Part shown: positions 1 to 8,864 of the stretch, piece by piece | How the letters are laid out: each line of letters opens with the position of its first letter | How positions within the stretch are numbered: the stretch's first letter is position 1 | Source of the DNA: Acinetobacter calcoaceticus | GTDB lineage: Bacteria > Pseudomonadota > Gammaproteobacteria > Pseudomonadales > Moraxellaceae | Assembly (NCBI RefSeq): GCF_016508255.1 | Contig: NZ_JADVKT010000006.1 | Location: 186,001-250,000, forward strand | DNA: 64,000 nucleotides | Direction of reading: 5' to 3' | Translations under genes and position numbers: made by a program | Notes under the pieces: generated by a model | What the model was told of the DNA's origin: nothing | The model's database searches: none | The model's input: only the letters and a program-made list of their open reading frames with translations

Positions 1-1
1 T

Positions 2-220
2 ATTCTTGATATTACTTCGAGTACTGAAGCCTTGGGTAAAACTGCAGGTAAGGATGAGCAAGTACAAAAGTCGACGTATCCAGCTTTAATGGGGCTGGAA
101 CAAGCACAAATCTATGCTAATGAATTGCATGATCAAGCTTTTGAGGCCTTAGCCCATTTTGGTGATAATGCAAAAGAATTAGTGGAGATTTCACAGTTTC
201 TTTTAGCGCGCACGAACTAA
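2..220 (+). CDS. ispA: Farnesyl diphosphate synthase IspA, C-terminal fragment (cut by window edge)
   Basis: The open frame enters from the left edge and stops at TAA 218-220. The visible 72 residues begin ILDITSSTEALGKTAGKD, the typical tail of short-chain trans-polyprenyl synthases of the IspA type, with a late LGKTAGKD block, a YP.L.GLE segment and a helical end. IspA condenses IPP with DMAPP/GPP to make farnesyl diphosphate in the cytoplasm, the precursor for undecaprenyl phosphate and ubiquinone side chains. The catalytic DDxxD motifs lie upstream of the window and cannot be checked. No start is visible; an internal TTG at 32 is not a start. Confidence 0.85.
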   Translation: MLDITSSTEALGKTAGKDEQVQKSTYPALMGLEQAQIYANELHDQAFEALAHFGDNAKELVEISQFLLARTN

Positions 221-277
221 TAATATTAAATTAATATGCATAACATCTATTCATGTGAAATGAATAAGGGATAAAAA

Positions 278-646
278 ATGAATGGTGAACAACTCCATCA
301 AAAAGCAATTGAAATTGCGAGAAACCTTCCATTTAGCCAACAGACCCATCCATTTGGGCCAGAGTATGAAGTTTTCAAAATCTTAGAAAAAATATTCATG
401 CTGACAACGGAAGTGGCAGGCGTCAAAATGATTAATGTCAAATGCGATCCTTATAAAAGTCAGGAATATCAGGAGCTTTATTCATTTATTATTCCGGGTT
501 ATCACATGAATAAAAAACACTGGATTTCGATTAAACCACATAAGGATTTAACAAGTGATTTACTTCAAGATTTAATTCAAGATTCTTATGATTTGGTCGT
601 AAAGAAGCTACCCTTGAAAGATCAGAAAAGACTAAAAAACCAATAA
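278..646 (+). CDS. MmcQ/YjbR family protein
   Basis: This 122-residue protein fits the MmcQ/YjbR fold (about 110-120 aa): an N-terminal helix, a P.FG.EYEVFK..EKIF strand region, a central CDP segment, and the C-terminal HWISI....DL...LLQDLI.DSYDLVVKKLP pattern. The family has a CyaY-like DNA-binding fold, but its biological role is poorly defined. It starts at ATG 278, 57 bp after ispA, and ends at a shared terminator hairpin. No membrane segments or signal peptide are visible. Family assignment is fairly sure; function is unknown. Confidence 0.8.
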   Translation: MNGEQLHQKAIEIARNLPFSQQTHPFGPEYEVFKILEKIFMLTTEVAGVKMINVKCDPYKSQEYQELYSFIIPGYHMNKKHWISIKPHKDLTSDLLQDLIQDSYDLVVKKLPLKDQKRLKNQ

Positions 647-657
647 TATAAAACATA

Positions 658-690
658 AAAAAACGGTGACATGATCTTCACCGTTTAATT
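658..690. terminator. Bidirectional terminator between the yjbR-like gene and the SPFH gene
   Basis: A 9-bp perfect inverted repeat, AAACGGTGA (661-669) and TCACCGTTT (678-686), has an A-rich left flank and a T-rich right flank. The two flanking genes converge on it, so it can serve both. Confidence 0.75.
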
Positions 691-715
691 TAATTATTTA
701 TTTGAAGTCATTAAA

Positions 716-1570
716 TTAATTATGCTTTCCCATAATACCGCGAATTGTATTCAAGACATCGGCTGGTAAAACCACAGTTTTGGCATTATTTGATTTCGCC
801 ATATCTTGCATCGCTTTAACATATTGTTCACCCAAAAGGTAAGCAACCGGAATCTCTTTATCACCCACCGCGCTGGTCACCATTGAAATCGCTTTTTGAG
901 ATGCTTCAGCTAAAACAACTTGAGCTTCTGCGTCACGACGTGATGCTTCTAAACGACCTTCTGCACTTAAAATAGCAGCCTGTTTTTCACCATCTGCTTT
1001 AGTAACAGCAGCACGACGTTGACGTTCTGCAGCAGCCTGTTCTTCCATGGCAGCTTGCATGGTATGAGAAGGTTGGATGTCCTGAATTTCGACTGTTTTT
1101 AAGGTAATGCCCCAGTCTGAAATATCATCAGAAATAGCGGCTTTTAATTTAGCCTTAATGTGATCGCGTGAAGATAATGCATCATCTAGATCCATTTCAC
1201 CAACAATAGAACGTAATGAGGTTTGTACAAGGTTTTGAATGGCCCATGTATAGTTTTCAATACCATATACTGCTTTTTCTGGTGTGGTTAAGTTAATATA
1301 TGCCACAGCATTCATGAGTAATACGGCGTTGTCACGTGTGATTACTTCTTGTGATGGAATATCTAGCACAATGTCTTTGGTGGTAATTTTATAAGCCACG
1401 TCATCAATATAGGGAATCACAAAATTAAGCCCCGGATTAAGGGTGGTGTGATATTTACCTAAACGTTGGACAATCCATTTGTAGCCCTGGGGAACAATAC
1501 GGACCCCTTTAAAAATAGTAACAGCAACAAAAGCCAAAAAGGCTAAAACAATAATAGTACCGACTGGCAT
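716..1570 (-). CDS. SPFH/stomatin-like membrane protein (QmcA/paraslipin type)
   Basis: The 284-residue protein has an N-terminal hydrophobic segment (about 1-20), then an SPFH/band-7 domain (about 20-180: VPQGYKWIVQRLGKYHTTLNPGL, LDIPSQEVITRDN). An Ala/Glu/Arg-rich coiled coil follows (about 175-230). It resembles E. coli QmcA and paraslipins, which oligomerise in membrane microdomains and are linked to membrane protease control. The next gene downstream, 25 bp away, encodes an NfeD-like protein, the usual partner of SPFH proteins, though here the NfeD gene comes first in transcription. Family is sure; the client is unknown. Confidence 0.9.
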   Translation of the reverse strand: MPVGTIIVLAFLAFVAVTIFKGVRIVPQGYKWIVQRLGKYHTTLNPGLNFVIPYIDDVAYKITTKDIVLDIPSQEVITRDNAVLLMNAVAYINLTTPEKAVYGIENYTWAIQNLVQTSLRSIVGEMDLDDALSSRDHIKAKLKAAISDDISDWGITLKTVEIQDIQPSHTMQAAMEEQAAAERQRRAAVTKADGEKQAAILSAEGRLEASRRDAEAQVVLAEASQKAISMVTSAVGDKEIPVAYLLGEQYVKAMQDMAKSNNAKTVVLPADVLNTIRGIMGKHN

Positions 1571-1595
1571 AATACCCTCTCTTTATCTTTAATGT

Positions 1596-2057
1596 TTATG
1601 AAGTACCGTGGGTTTGAACAATTAAGTCATTACCCGAAATGTCAATAACTCTGACTCGATCGCCCACTTTAACAGGAGTGGTGCTTCGACAATTCCACTC
1701 ATCGGCCCCTAAAATAGGCATTGGAAAGCGAACAATAATTTGATCATGGTCTAGACCAGTTTGAATCACCATTCCAATTTGACCAATCGTTGCTTCACGG
1801 GGTAATCCCGCTTTTGTTTTATCAATCGATAAGGGTTTAATAAATTTGAACCAAAGAATAGTGCATAGCACTGATAGGATTATCCACAATACAATTTGTG
1901 TTGTGAGGCTAATGTCTGGAAATAACCAATAGAGAACGCACACAATAATGGCGGCAATACCAAACCAGAGTGCCGCAAAGGCAGGGAGGATCAGTTCAGA
2001 AAGAATAAGTAAGATACCCAATACAAACCAATGCCAAGGTTGTACAACAAACTCCAT
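1596..2057 (-). CDS. NfeD family membrane protein
   Basis: The 153-residue protein has about three to four hydrophobic segments in the first 75 residues (WHWFVLGILLILSELILPAF, IAAIIVCVLYWLF, IVLWIILSVLCTILWF). A soluble C-terminal OB-like domain with GQIGMVIQ...GDRVRV..I.G..L.V follows. This is the short NfeD architecture without the ClpP-like protease domain. It lies just upstream of the SPFH gene on the same strand (25-bp gap), so the two are probably co-transcribed and form a membrane complex. Confidence 0.88.
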   Translation of the reverse strand: MEFVVQPWHWFVLGILLILSELILPAFAALWFGIAAIIVCVLYWLFPDISLTTQIVLWIILSVLCTILWFKFIKPLSIDKTKAGLPREATIGQIGMVIQTGLDHDQIIVRFPMPILGADEWNCRSTTPVKVGDRVRVIDISGNDLIVQTHGTS

Positions 2058-2161
2058 AGATCTGCTCTTTTATATATCTTTATGTGAGTAAAAGTGACTC
2101 AATATCACTTTTACCACTGTAGCAGATGAAGGGAAATGTGGATAGAAAAAAACCACCCCAA

Positions 2162-3079
2162 TTAGAATTTAGGGCGTGGTGCTGGCTTGAATGCGGCTGG
2201 AGATTTTTTGAAGTTCGCAATTGCGGTTTCAACTTGGCGTATTTGTGCCTGAGCAGCTTTTTCACCTTCTAAAATAGCTTCATTGCTTGATTTCAAATCG
2301 AGTGCACCTAAATGCCCAACTTTAGGTTGAATAACCACATTGGCTTGCTTGAGTTCTTCATTAATACTTTGTTGACCCATAATATTAATGGTTTGATCAA
2401 GTAAACCCCACATATTGGCTGGGCGATTACCTGCAGGACGCGCAGAAATATCAACTGCAATCACAATATCTGCACCCATATCCCGAGCTGTTTTAACAGG
2501 AATTGGACTGACTAAGCCGCCATCTATGTATTTTTGATTGCCGATAGTGGCTGGGACGAATACATTTGGAATGCTGCAAGAGGCACGTACTGCTTGGCCT
2601 GCATTACCTTTAATAAAGTCTGCCTTTTGACCATTATCAAGACGAGTTGCAACTGCCGCAAAACGGATTGGGAACTTCTCAATCGGTTTGTTACCCACAT
2701 TACGGTTAACGTAGTCCTGTAACTTTTGTCCGAGAATAATACCCTGACGGTTAAGAGTTAAATCACGGATATCAGACTCTTGTAATTTCAAAGCCAGACT
2801 TTGCAGTTGATAAGGTGTTTGCCCACTGGCATAGATACTTCCAACAAAGCTACCAGCACTAGTACCCGTTACAATTTTAGGCTTAATTCCATGAGACTCT
2901 AAAACCTTGATCACACCAATATGTGAAAATCCTTTTGCTCCACCGCCACCTAAAGCAAGCGCAATTACTGGTTCACGGGCTTTAATTGAGGTAGTCGGCG
3001 TTGGTGTTTTGCTAAATTTATCACAGCCGAATAGGGCTAGAGAGATAAATCCAATAGTGGCAAATTGAGCAATTTTCAT
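2162..3079 (-). CDS. Patatin-like phospholipase, predicted lipoprotein (RssA-like)
   Basis: The 305-residue protein starts with a short signal peptide ending LFGC (lipobox Cys about residue 19), so membrane anchoring is likely. The patatin domain is complete: oxyanion loop LGGGGAKGFSHIGV (about 42-55), nucleophile elbow GTSAG, and the catalytic Asp in DGGLVSP. These motifs define a Ser-Asp dyad lipid acyl hydrolase. Length and architecture match the RssA/NTE-like bacterial group. The substrate is not deducible. It is on the same strand as NfeD/SPFH but separated from them by about 100 bp. Confidence 0.88.
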   Translation of the reverse strand: MKIAQFATIGFISLALFGCDKFSKTPTPTTSIKAREPVIALALGGGGAKGFSHIGVIKVLESHGIKPKIVTGTSAGSFVGSIYASGQTPYQLQSLALKLQESDIRDLTLNRQGIILGQKLQDYVNRNVGNKPIEKFPIRFAAVATRLDNGQKADFIKGNAGQAVRASCSIPNVFVPATIGNQKYIDGGLVSPIPVKTARDMGADIVIAVDISARPAGNRPANMWGLLDQTINIMGQQSINEELKQANVVIQPKVGHLGALDLKSSNEAILEGEKAAQAQIRQVETAIANFKKSPAAFKPAPRPKF

Positions 3080-3146
3080 CTTTAAAAATAATCTATGTCG
3101 AGATAAATTAAGAGGGGGTCATAAGACCAGATTCGCTCAATTTTTG

Positions 3147-3773
3147 CTAGGTTTTTTTCACTAGATTTTGTAAAGGTTCTGCAAGCCAATTACGGTTTTT
3201 TGGGGAAATTTTCCCTTCATAGCGATCAAAAATCTTTTGTAGATCTTCATCATAATTTCCACTTGGGTCCAAATGGCCTAAGCAGTGAATAGTTTTATGA
3301 TCATAATCAAAAGAAAACATCACAATAGGAATATGGGCCTTTGCAGCAATATGATAAAAACCACTTTTCATTTTTTTTGCTTTTTTGCGTGTACCTTCTG
3401 GTGCCATCCCAATCCAGATTTTGTCATATTTTTGAATAGTGGCAACCACTTGTTCAGTCAGTCCATTTGCTGTATCACGTTTAACAGGAATGACTCCTGC
3501 CCAATCTAAAACTCGTTTAAATAGTGGCTTAAATAAAGCATCTTTACCTAATACCGTAATTTGAATGCCTAATCCGAAAATAGCAAGAAACCCATACCAT
3601 CCATCAATATTTGAAGTATGAGGTGAGATAATCGCAACTGCTTTTGGAAAATTAGGAACTTCGCCTTCAATGGTCCAACCTTGCGCTAAAAAAAGTTTTT
3701 TAAATAGTACTCGGCTTAACGCTGTACCGCGTTGAGGTACCAAATGAGGTAGGTTAGGGAAATGTTGATCCAT
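3147..3773 (-). CDS. Lysophospholipid acyltransferase family protein (PlsC-like)
   Basis: The 208-residue protein carries the glycerolipid acyltransferase signature: HTSNID (HX4D, catalytic His about residue 52), VPVKR, and the substrate-binding APEGTRKK block. It lacks an obvious N-terminal membrane helix and is shorter than PlsC itself (about 245 aa), so it belongs to the small uncharacterised PlsC-like group. It probably acylates a lysophospholipid or related lipid at the inner membrane. Its patatin-like hydrolase neighbour on the same strand would be consistent with phospholipid remodelling (inference). Confidence 0.82.
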   Translation of the reverse strand: MDQHFPNLPHLVPQRGTALSRVLFKKLFLAQGWTIEGEVPNFPKAVAIISPHTSNIDGWYGFLAIFGLGIQITVLGKDALFKPLFKRVLDWAGVIPVKRDTANGLTEQVVATIQKYDKIWIGMAPEGTRKKAKKMKSGFYHIAAKAHIPIVMFSFDYDHKTIHCLGHLDPSGNYDEDLQKIFDRYEGKISPKNRNWLAEPLQNLVKKT

Positions 3774-3901
3774 ATTTTTTTAAATTTTAACTTATCCTTG
3801 TTTTATCTTAGTCTTTTGAAATATATGCTTCATTGGCAAAATGTAAGAACAACATGACATTTGATGTTATTCCTTATTAAAGAAATAAAAAGTAGGTATA
3901 T

Positions 3902-5155
3902 ATGTTTCGGCAGCAGAATCTTTATCTTTTGCTCTTTTCCTTGTATTGGGCACAAGGTTTGCCTGTAGGGTTTATGACGCATGCATTACCCGTCATTTTA
4001 AGAGCGCAAGGTGTTTCACTGGCTCATATTGGTGGTTTTGGTTTATTAATGCTGCCATGGTCGATTAAGATATTTTGGGCGCCGTGGGTTGATCGCCATG
4101 CACTTTCCAGATTAGGGCATTACCGTAGTTGGATTCTTCCTACTCAGTTTTTGACTGTGGCTGTACTTTGCATTTTGTCTTTTTTCCCTATTCAAGCTTT
4201 AGACCAGCCCATTTATCTATTTGCCTTTTTTATTTCGCTTCTTTTAATGAACCTAACTGGAGCGACTCAAGATATTGCGACCGATGCTTTGGCGGTTAAT
4301 TTATTGCAACATGACCAGCAACATTGGGGGAATACATTTCAGGTGGTTGGTTCCCGACTAGGTTTTATCGTTGGAGGTGGTGCCGTACTTTGGTGCTTAG
4401 ACTGGTTGACATGGCAATCTACTTTTTTACTATTAGCGGCTTTGGTCTTTTTAAACACATTACCAGTTTTATTTTTTAATGAACCGGCACATCCAATACA
4501 TTTACCTACTCAGAGTAATTCACAGAAACTTTTAACCCAGATTAAAGCTTACTTGAGTTATTTCACTCAAAATAAAGAACTTCGCACTTGGCTAGTAGTA
4601 TTAGTCACTTTTAAAGTTGCAGATGGTTTTGCTGGACCATTACTCAAACCTTTAATGGTTGATATGGGATTAAGCTTTACCCAAATTGGTGTTTATATCA
4701 CGATGCTTGGGGCTGTTGCTGCATTAATTGGTGCAGCCATAGCAGGCGGGATGCTTAAATATTTTTCGAGACCAACAGCATTAATTATTTTTTCAGTATT
4801 TAAAATCATGAGCTTAGTGGCTTATACCTATTTAGCTTACACCTACGAACAGAAAATTCAGTTAAATATCTGGATTGTGTACATCATAAATGCTTTAGAG
4901 GATGCATTCTCGGCAATGCTACTGGTGGTGATGTTGACCTTAGTCATGCATTACAGCCGAAAAGAATATGCGGGTACAGACTTTACCTTTCAGGTTTCGG
5001 TCATGGCGACTGTGAGTGGGCTTCTTTACAGTTTTAGTGGTGTGCTTGGAGATGTGTTTGGTTATTTCCATTATTTGATAGCTATTGTCATTATTGCCGT
5101 TGTTACTTTGCTTCCTATTTACCTCTGGAAACATGCAAAACTACAAGAAAAATAA
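3902..5155 (+). CDS. MFS permease, AmpG / RhtX-FptX-like
   Basis: The 417-residue protein has about twelve hydrophobic segments. Its N-terminus, LYLLLFSLYWAQGLPVGF, and the FWAPWVDRH and LTGATQDIATDALAV motifs are typical of AmpG-type permeases and related siderophore permeases (RhtX/FptX). AmpG imports anhydromuropeptides; RhtX/FptX import siderophores. The sequence alone does not separate the two, and no siderophore genes are nearby. It starts at ATG 3902 and is divergent from the acyltransferase gene. Confidence 0.75.
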   Translation: MFRQQNLYLLLFSLYWAQGLPVGFMTHALPVILRAQGVSLAHIGGFGLLMLPWSIKIFWAPWVDRHALSRLGHYRSWILPTQFLTVAVLCILSFFPIQALDQPIYLFAFFISLLLMNLTGATQDIATDALAVNLLQHDQQHWGNTFQVVGSRLGFIVGGGAVLWCLDWLTWQSTFLLLAALVFLNTLPVLFFNEPAHPIHLPTQSNSQKLLTQIKAYLSYFTQNKELRTWLVVLVTFKVADGFAGPLLKPLMVDMGLSFTQIGVYITMLGAVAALIGAAIAGGMLKYFSRPTALIIFSVFKIMSLVAYTYLAYTYEQKIQLNIWIVYIINALEDAFSAMLLVVMLTLVMHYSRKEYAGTDFTFQVSVMATVSGLLYSFSGVLGDVFGYFHYLIAIVIIAVVTLLPIYLWKHAKLQEK

Positions 5156-5693
5156 TGTTAACTAAATGAAATAGAGAAGGTTAATGTCACTTAAGTAGTG
5201 ATCTAAGCTGTATCTAATACCTTTGTCTATATTTTTAAAAATGTATGTTTTTAGCTATTTTAATGCTCTATTAATTATGCCATCTTGTTTGGGGAGAAAA
5301 TGGAGACCAAAAGGAGAAAAAATGGATTTGGTTAACAAGAAAAATCATGTGAATCAACTTAGACAGGCAAAAAAATGTTCAATTAGATTGGATATTAGCC
5401 TAAAGTCTAAAAAAGAATAATGAAATAACGATTTAATGATTCTATAAGATAAGAGAGTTGTGTAGGATTCGTTACAACATGAAGCTAAGGTAAAATTTCT
5501 GTAACCAAAAGTATATTTTCATCCTTCTGGTCTGGAATTTTTTAATCTTACCCAGCGTTAAAATTGGTTTTGATTGCGGTAATAAAATTAATGCAATCAA
5601 ATTTGGAGGATGGTTGATTCTTTAGTGCTTAATGGTCACACGAATCAACTTGGCATGGATAAGCAACATAAAATATATTTTTTGGAGTTTTTG
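5156..5693 (+). other. Long intergenic region upstream of dcaP
   Basis: These 538 bp of AT-rich DNA separate the MFS gene from the porin start. They hold one candidate short gene (5322-5420, listed separately). The stretch 5421-5693 presumably contains the porin promoter, but I cannot pick a convincing -35/-10 pair. A longer in-frame extension of the porin from TTG 5610 looks spurious, because the signal peptide begins at 5694. Confidence 0.5.
5322..5420 (+). CDS. Candidate small basic protein (32 aa)
   Basis: An ATG at 5322 follows an excellent ribosome-binding site, AAGGAG (5311-5316), with 5 bases of spacing. The frame runs 32 codons to TAA 5418-5420. The product is Lys/Arg/Asn-rich (starting MDLVNKKNHVNQLRQAKKC) with no membrane segment. 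I do not recognise it. The strong Shine-Dalgarno in an otherwise empty region is the only support; the frame is open upstream too (TTG 5223), but that start has no ribosome-binding site. Confidence 0.35.
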   Translation: MDLVNKKNHVNQLRQAKKCSIRLDISLKSKKE

Positions 5694-7019
5694 ATGGATC
5701 TATTCCTTAATCGTAAATCTTTCGTTGTTAAAAGTTTAGCTCTTACAGTAACAGCTTTAATGATGAGTGGGGCACATGCTGCAACTTCCGATAAAGCGGA
5801 AATTCAACAGCTTCGTAAAGAAGTTGAGGCTTTAAAAGCTTTAATTCAACAACAAAGCCAAGTACAGCAACAACAACAGCAAGTACAGCAACAACAGCAA
5901 GTTCAACTCGCTGAAGTTAAGGCGCAACCAGTTGCTGCACCAGTTTCACCGTTGGCAGGATTTAAATCTAAAGCGGGCGCTGATGTGAACCTTTATGGTT
6001 TTGTTCGTGGTGATGCTAACTACATTATCGAAGGTGCGGATAATGATTTTGGTGATGTTAGTAAGACTGATGGTAAAACAAAAGATAAATTACGTGCGAC
6101 TGCTAAAACTACACGCCTTGGTTTAGATTTTAATACGCCTGTTGGCGATGCTAAAGTAGGTGGTAAACTCGAAGTCGATTTTGCTGGTTCTACAACAGAT
6201 TCAAATGGCTCATTGCGTATTCGTCATGCTTATGTAACTTATAACGACTGGTTATTTGGTCAAACAACGTCTAACTTCTTGGCTAACCATGCACCAGAAA
6301 TGATCGACTTCTCGACAAACGTTGGTGGTGGTACTAAACGTGTGCCTCAAGTACGTTATAACTACAAGTTAGGACCAACTACACAATTGTTTGTTTCTGC
6401 TGAAAAAGGTGATAGTACAGCTCTTAATGGTAAACAAGATACAAGTGGTAACTGGTTAAATGACAGCGTTAAATATAGTTTACCTGTATTGACTGCTAAA
6501 ATTACTCAAGGTTATGCAGATGGTAAAGGTTCTGCATCAGCTCGTGCATTAGTTGAAAATTATAAATCGCCAACTGGTAAGGATAATAAAACTGGTTGGG
6601 GTATTGCTGCAGGTACAGACTTTAAAGTTTCTGATCCTTTAAAACTGTTTGCTGATGCATCATATGTAGTTGGTGATAATAGCTATTTATATGGTAGTAA
6701 CGCTGCCTATACTTTGGTAAACAACAGCATTGAGCAAAATAAATTTGTTGCTGTGCAAGTAGGTGGTACTTATAAAATTTTACCTAACTTACGTTCAACT
6801 TTAGCGTATGGCGCAGAGTTTGCTGATGACGGTACTGACTATGCTAAAGCATATACAGCTGGCAATGAAAAAGTTCAACAAGCATGGATCAACGTCATCT
6901 ATTCACCTGTTAAACCAATTGATTTAGGTCTTGAATATGTAAATGGTAAGCGTGAAACATTTGCTGGCCAGTCTTATAAAGATAACCGTATTGGTTTAAT
7001 GGCTAAATATAGTTTCTAA
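5694..7019 (+). CDS. dcaP: DcaP-like trimeric outer-membrane porin
   Basis: Starting at ATG 5694 (GGAG at 5684-5687) gives 441 residues. There is a signal peptide ending SGAHA-ATSD, then an N-terminal periplasmic coiled coil (EIQQLRKEVEALKALIQQQ) rich in Gln. A beta-barrel of alternating polar/aromatic strands ends in the terminal Phe typical of BAM substrates (LMAKYSF). This is the DcaP architecture: a trimeric porin described in Acinetobacter that passes dicarboxylates and has been linked to sulbactam uptake. The Gln tract is encoded by repeated CAA/CAG and CAAGTACAG units. It is monocistronic, with a strong terminator after it. Confidence 0.85.
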   Translation: MDLFLNRKSFVVKSLALTVTALMMSGAHAATSDKAEIQQLRKEVEALKALIQQQSQVQQQQQQVQQQQQVQLAEVKAQPVAAPVSPLAGFKSKAGADVNLYGFVRGDANYIIEGADNDFGDVSKTDGKTKDKLRATAKTTRLGLDFNTPVGDAKVGGKLEVDFAGSTTDSNGSLRIRHAYVTYNDWLFGQTTSNFLANHAPEMIDFSTNVGGGTKRVPQVRYNYKLGPTTQLFVSAEKGDSTALNGKQDTSGNWLNDSVKYSLPVLTAKITQGYADGKGSASARALVENYKSPTGKDNKTGWGIAAGTDFKVSDPLKLFADASYVVGDNSYLYGSNAAYTLVNNSIEQNKFVAVQVGGTYKILPNLRSTLAYGAEFADDGTDYAKAYTAGNEKVQQAWINVIYSPVKPIDLGLEYVNGKRETFAGQSYKDNRIGLMAKYSF

Positions 7020-7043
7020 GAACAATATTTAGTTAAGAATAAA

Positions 7044-7075
7044 AAAGACGAGGTTAAATTTAACCTCGTCTTTTT
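7044..7075 (+). terminator. Rho-independent terminator of dcaP
   Basis: A perfect palindrome centred at 7058/7059 has arms GACGAGGTTAAA (7047-7058) and TTTAACCTCGTC (7059-7070), flanked by A5 and T5. The strong stem plus T-run ends the porin transcript before pmrC. Confidence 0.85.
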
Positions 7076-7133
7076 GTTATAAAAAACTTTAAAATAAGTA
7101 TTTTTTAAGATTTCTGTCATAGATCATTTTTTA

Positions 7134-7166
7134 TTTAAGTCATTTTTAAGTTTCAATTTTTACATT
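7134..7166 (+). promoter_or_regulatory. Candidate PmrA box and pmrC promoter
   Basis: TTTAAG occurs twice (7134-7139 and 7145-7150), separated by 5 bp. This 11-bp-period direct repeat is the layout of PmrA binding sites (CTTAA-N5-CTTAA in enterics; a degenerate HTTAAD-N5-HTTAAD form is recalled for Acinetobacter). It would overlap the -35 region of a weak -10, TACATT (7161-7166), with pmrC starting at 7201. This supports autoregulation of pmrCAB by PmrA. Confidence 0.6.
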
Positions 7167-7200
7167 AGAACATCATAAAAAAAGGTCGTAGTAACCAGAG

Positions 7201-8850
7201 ATGCTGAGTTTTTTTTCTAAATTAAGAAATAAGCAGATTTCCCTGTTTATGTTCAATTTCATTATAGCCGTTTGGTTAGGCGCAATTCTAAATATTGGTT
7301 TTTATAAGAAAGTTCACCTGTTGACACCATATTTAGGTATTAAAGCAAGTCTATTCCTAGCAGCTACAGTGGTTATTCTCATTGCTGCTTATTATGCGAT
7401 TTTACAAATTCTAAACTGGAAATGGACGGCTAAAATTTTTGCCATTTTGTTGGTATTTATTGGTGGTTTTAGCTCGTACTTTGTAAATACTTTAGGTGTC
7501 ATTGTTTCACCTGACCAAATTCAAAATATTGTACAAACAGATGTCTCAGAAGCTACAGATTTACTCTCTTTGCGTTTTCTATTCTGGACTATTTTCTTTG
7601 TCGTTTTACCTATTATTTTAATTACACAGGTAAAATTCAAACAAGAAAAAATACTTCCGCTTTTAGTTAAAAAGGTACTCTCAATTGCCATTGCGTTTGC
7701 AGTTATAGGTGGTTTGTTATTTACATATTATGTTGATTTTGCAGCAATCTTTAGAGAGCACCGTGATTTAAAAGGCATGATTTCTCCGCAGAATACTATT
7801 TCTTCGGTTATGTCTTATTATCGTAAAAAAGCGCCAAAGAAAAACCTTCCCCTTGTGAAATATGGTGAAGATGCTCAACAAGTTCAACAAACTCAAAAAG
7901 GTTTACCTAAACTCATGGTACTTGTGGTTGGTGAAACTGCACGTGCTGAAAGTTTCTCCCTCAATGGGTATGCAAAAAATACGAATCCTGAACTTTCTAA
8001 ACAAGATATTTTAAACTTCTCGCAAGTGAGTTCATGTGGTACTGCAACGGCAGTTTCGGTGCCTTGTATGTTCTCAGGTATGCCACGTTCTGATTATGAC
8101 GAGCATTTAGCAAGTCATCGCGAAGGATTACTTGATATTGCAAAACGTGCAGGCTATCAGGTCACTTGGATTGATAATAACTCGGGTTGTAAAGGTGCAT
8201 GTGATCGCGTTGAACAATATCAAATTCCAGAAGATTTAAAGCAAAAGTGGTGTAAAGATGGTGAATGTCTTGATGACATTCTCATTGATAGCTTAAAGCA
8301 ATATTTAGCTTCTATTCCGACAGATGATAAGCGTCCACGTTTAGTAGTATTGCATCAGATGGGTAGTCATGGACCAGCATATTACAAGCGTGCACCTCAG
8401 GGATATCAACCATTTAAACCAACTTGTGATACTAATGCGATACAGGGTTGTTCACCAGCCGAATTAGTGAATAGCTATGATAATACAATCGTATATACAG
8501 ACCATGTATTAAACCAAATGATTAATACTTTAAAAGAAGTATCGAATTATCAAACTGGTTTCTGGTATTTATCTGATCATGGTGAGTCAACTGGTGAGCA
8601 TGGTATGTATTTACATGGTGCACCTTACTCAATCGCGCCGACTCAACAAACACATATACCAATGATTATGTGGTTCTCTGATGGTTGGAAACAACAGAAT
8701 CTTGCTCAAGTAAATTGTTTAAACCAACAAACAAAACAAAAGTTAAGTCAGGATAATTTATTCCCAAGTTTGTTAAGTCTGCTGGATGTAAAAACTCAGG
8801 TCATCAACCCTCAACTGGACATGTTGCACTCTTGTGCCCATGTGAATTAA
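7201..8850 (+). CDS. pmrC: Lipid A phosphoethanolamine transferase PmrC (EptA family)
   Basis: The 549-residue protein has about five N-terminal membrane helices (to about residue 190), then a periplasmic alkaline-phosphatase-like domain. Visible motifs are GETARAES (metal-ligand Glu about 245), SSCGTATAVSVPC (nucleophile Thr about 281), several Cys pairs typical of EptA disulfides, and LSDHGESTGEHG with Asp/His zinc ligands. It transfers phosphoethanolamine from phosphatidylethanolamine to lipid A phosphate, lowering net negative charge and giving polymyxin resistance when overexpressed. It is first in an operon with pmrA (14-bp gap) and pmrB. Start ATG 7201; ATG 7249 (MFNFIIAV) is an alternative start. 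Confidence 0.96.
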   Translation: MLSFFSKLRNKQISLFMFNFIIAVWLGAILNIGFYKKVHLLTPYLGIKASLFLAATVVILIAAYYAILQILNWKWTAKIFAILLVFIGGFSSYFVNTLGVIVSPDQIQNIVQTDVSEATDLLSLRFLFWTIFFVVLPIILITQVKFKQEKILPLLVKKVLSIAIAFAVIGGLLFTYYVDFAAIFREHRDLKGMISPQNTISSVMSYYRKKAPKKNLPLVKYGEDAQQVQQTQKGLPKLMVLVVGETARAESFSLNGYAKNTNPELSKQDILNFSQVSSCGTATAVSVPCMFSGMPRSDYDEHLASHREGLLDIAKRAGYQVTWIDNNSGCKGACDRVEQYQIPEDLKQKWCKDGECLDDILIDSLKQYLASIPTDDKRPRLVVLHQMGSHGPAYYKRAPQGYQPFKPTCDTNAIQGCSPAELVNSYDNTIVYTDHVLNQMINTLKEVSNYQTGFWYLSDHGESTGEHGMYLHGAPYSIAPTQQTHIPMIMWFSDGWKQQNLAQVNCLNQQTKQKLSQDNLFPSLLSLLDVKTQVINPQLDMLHSCAHVN

Positions 8851-8864
8851 AGCGAGCCTAGAAC

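Noticed and set aside
5610..5693. A 28-residue N-terminal extension of the porin from TTG 5610
   Set aside because: It would bury the signal peptide; ATG 5694 has a ribosome-binding site and begins the signal sequence.
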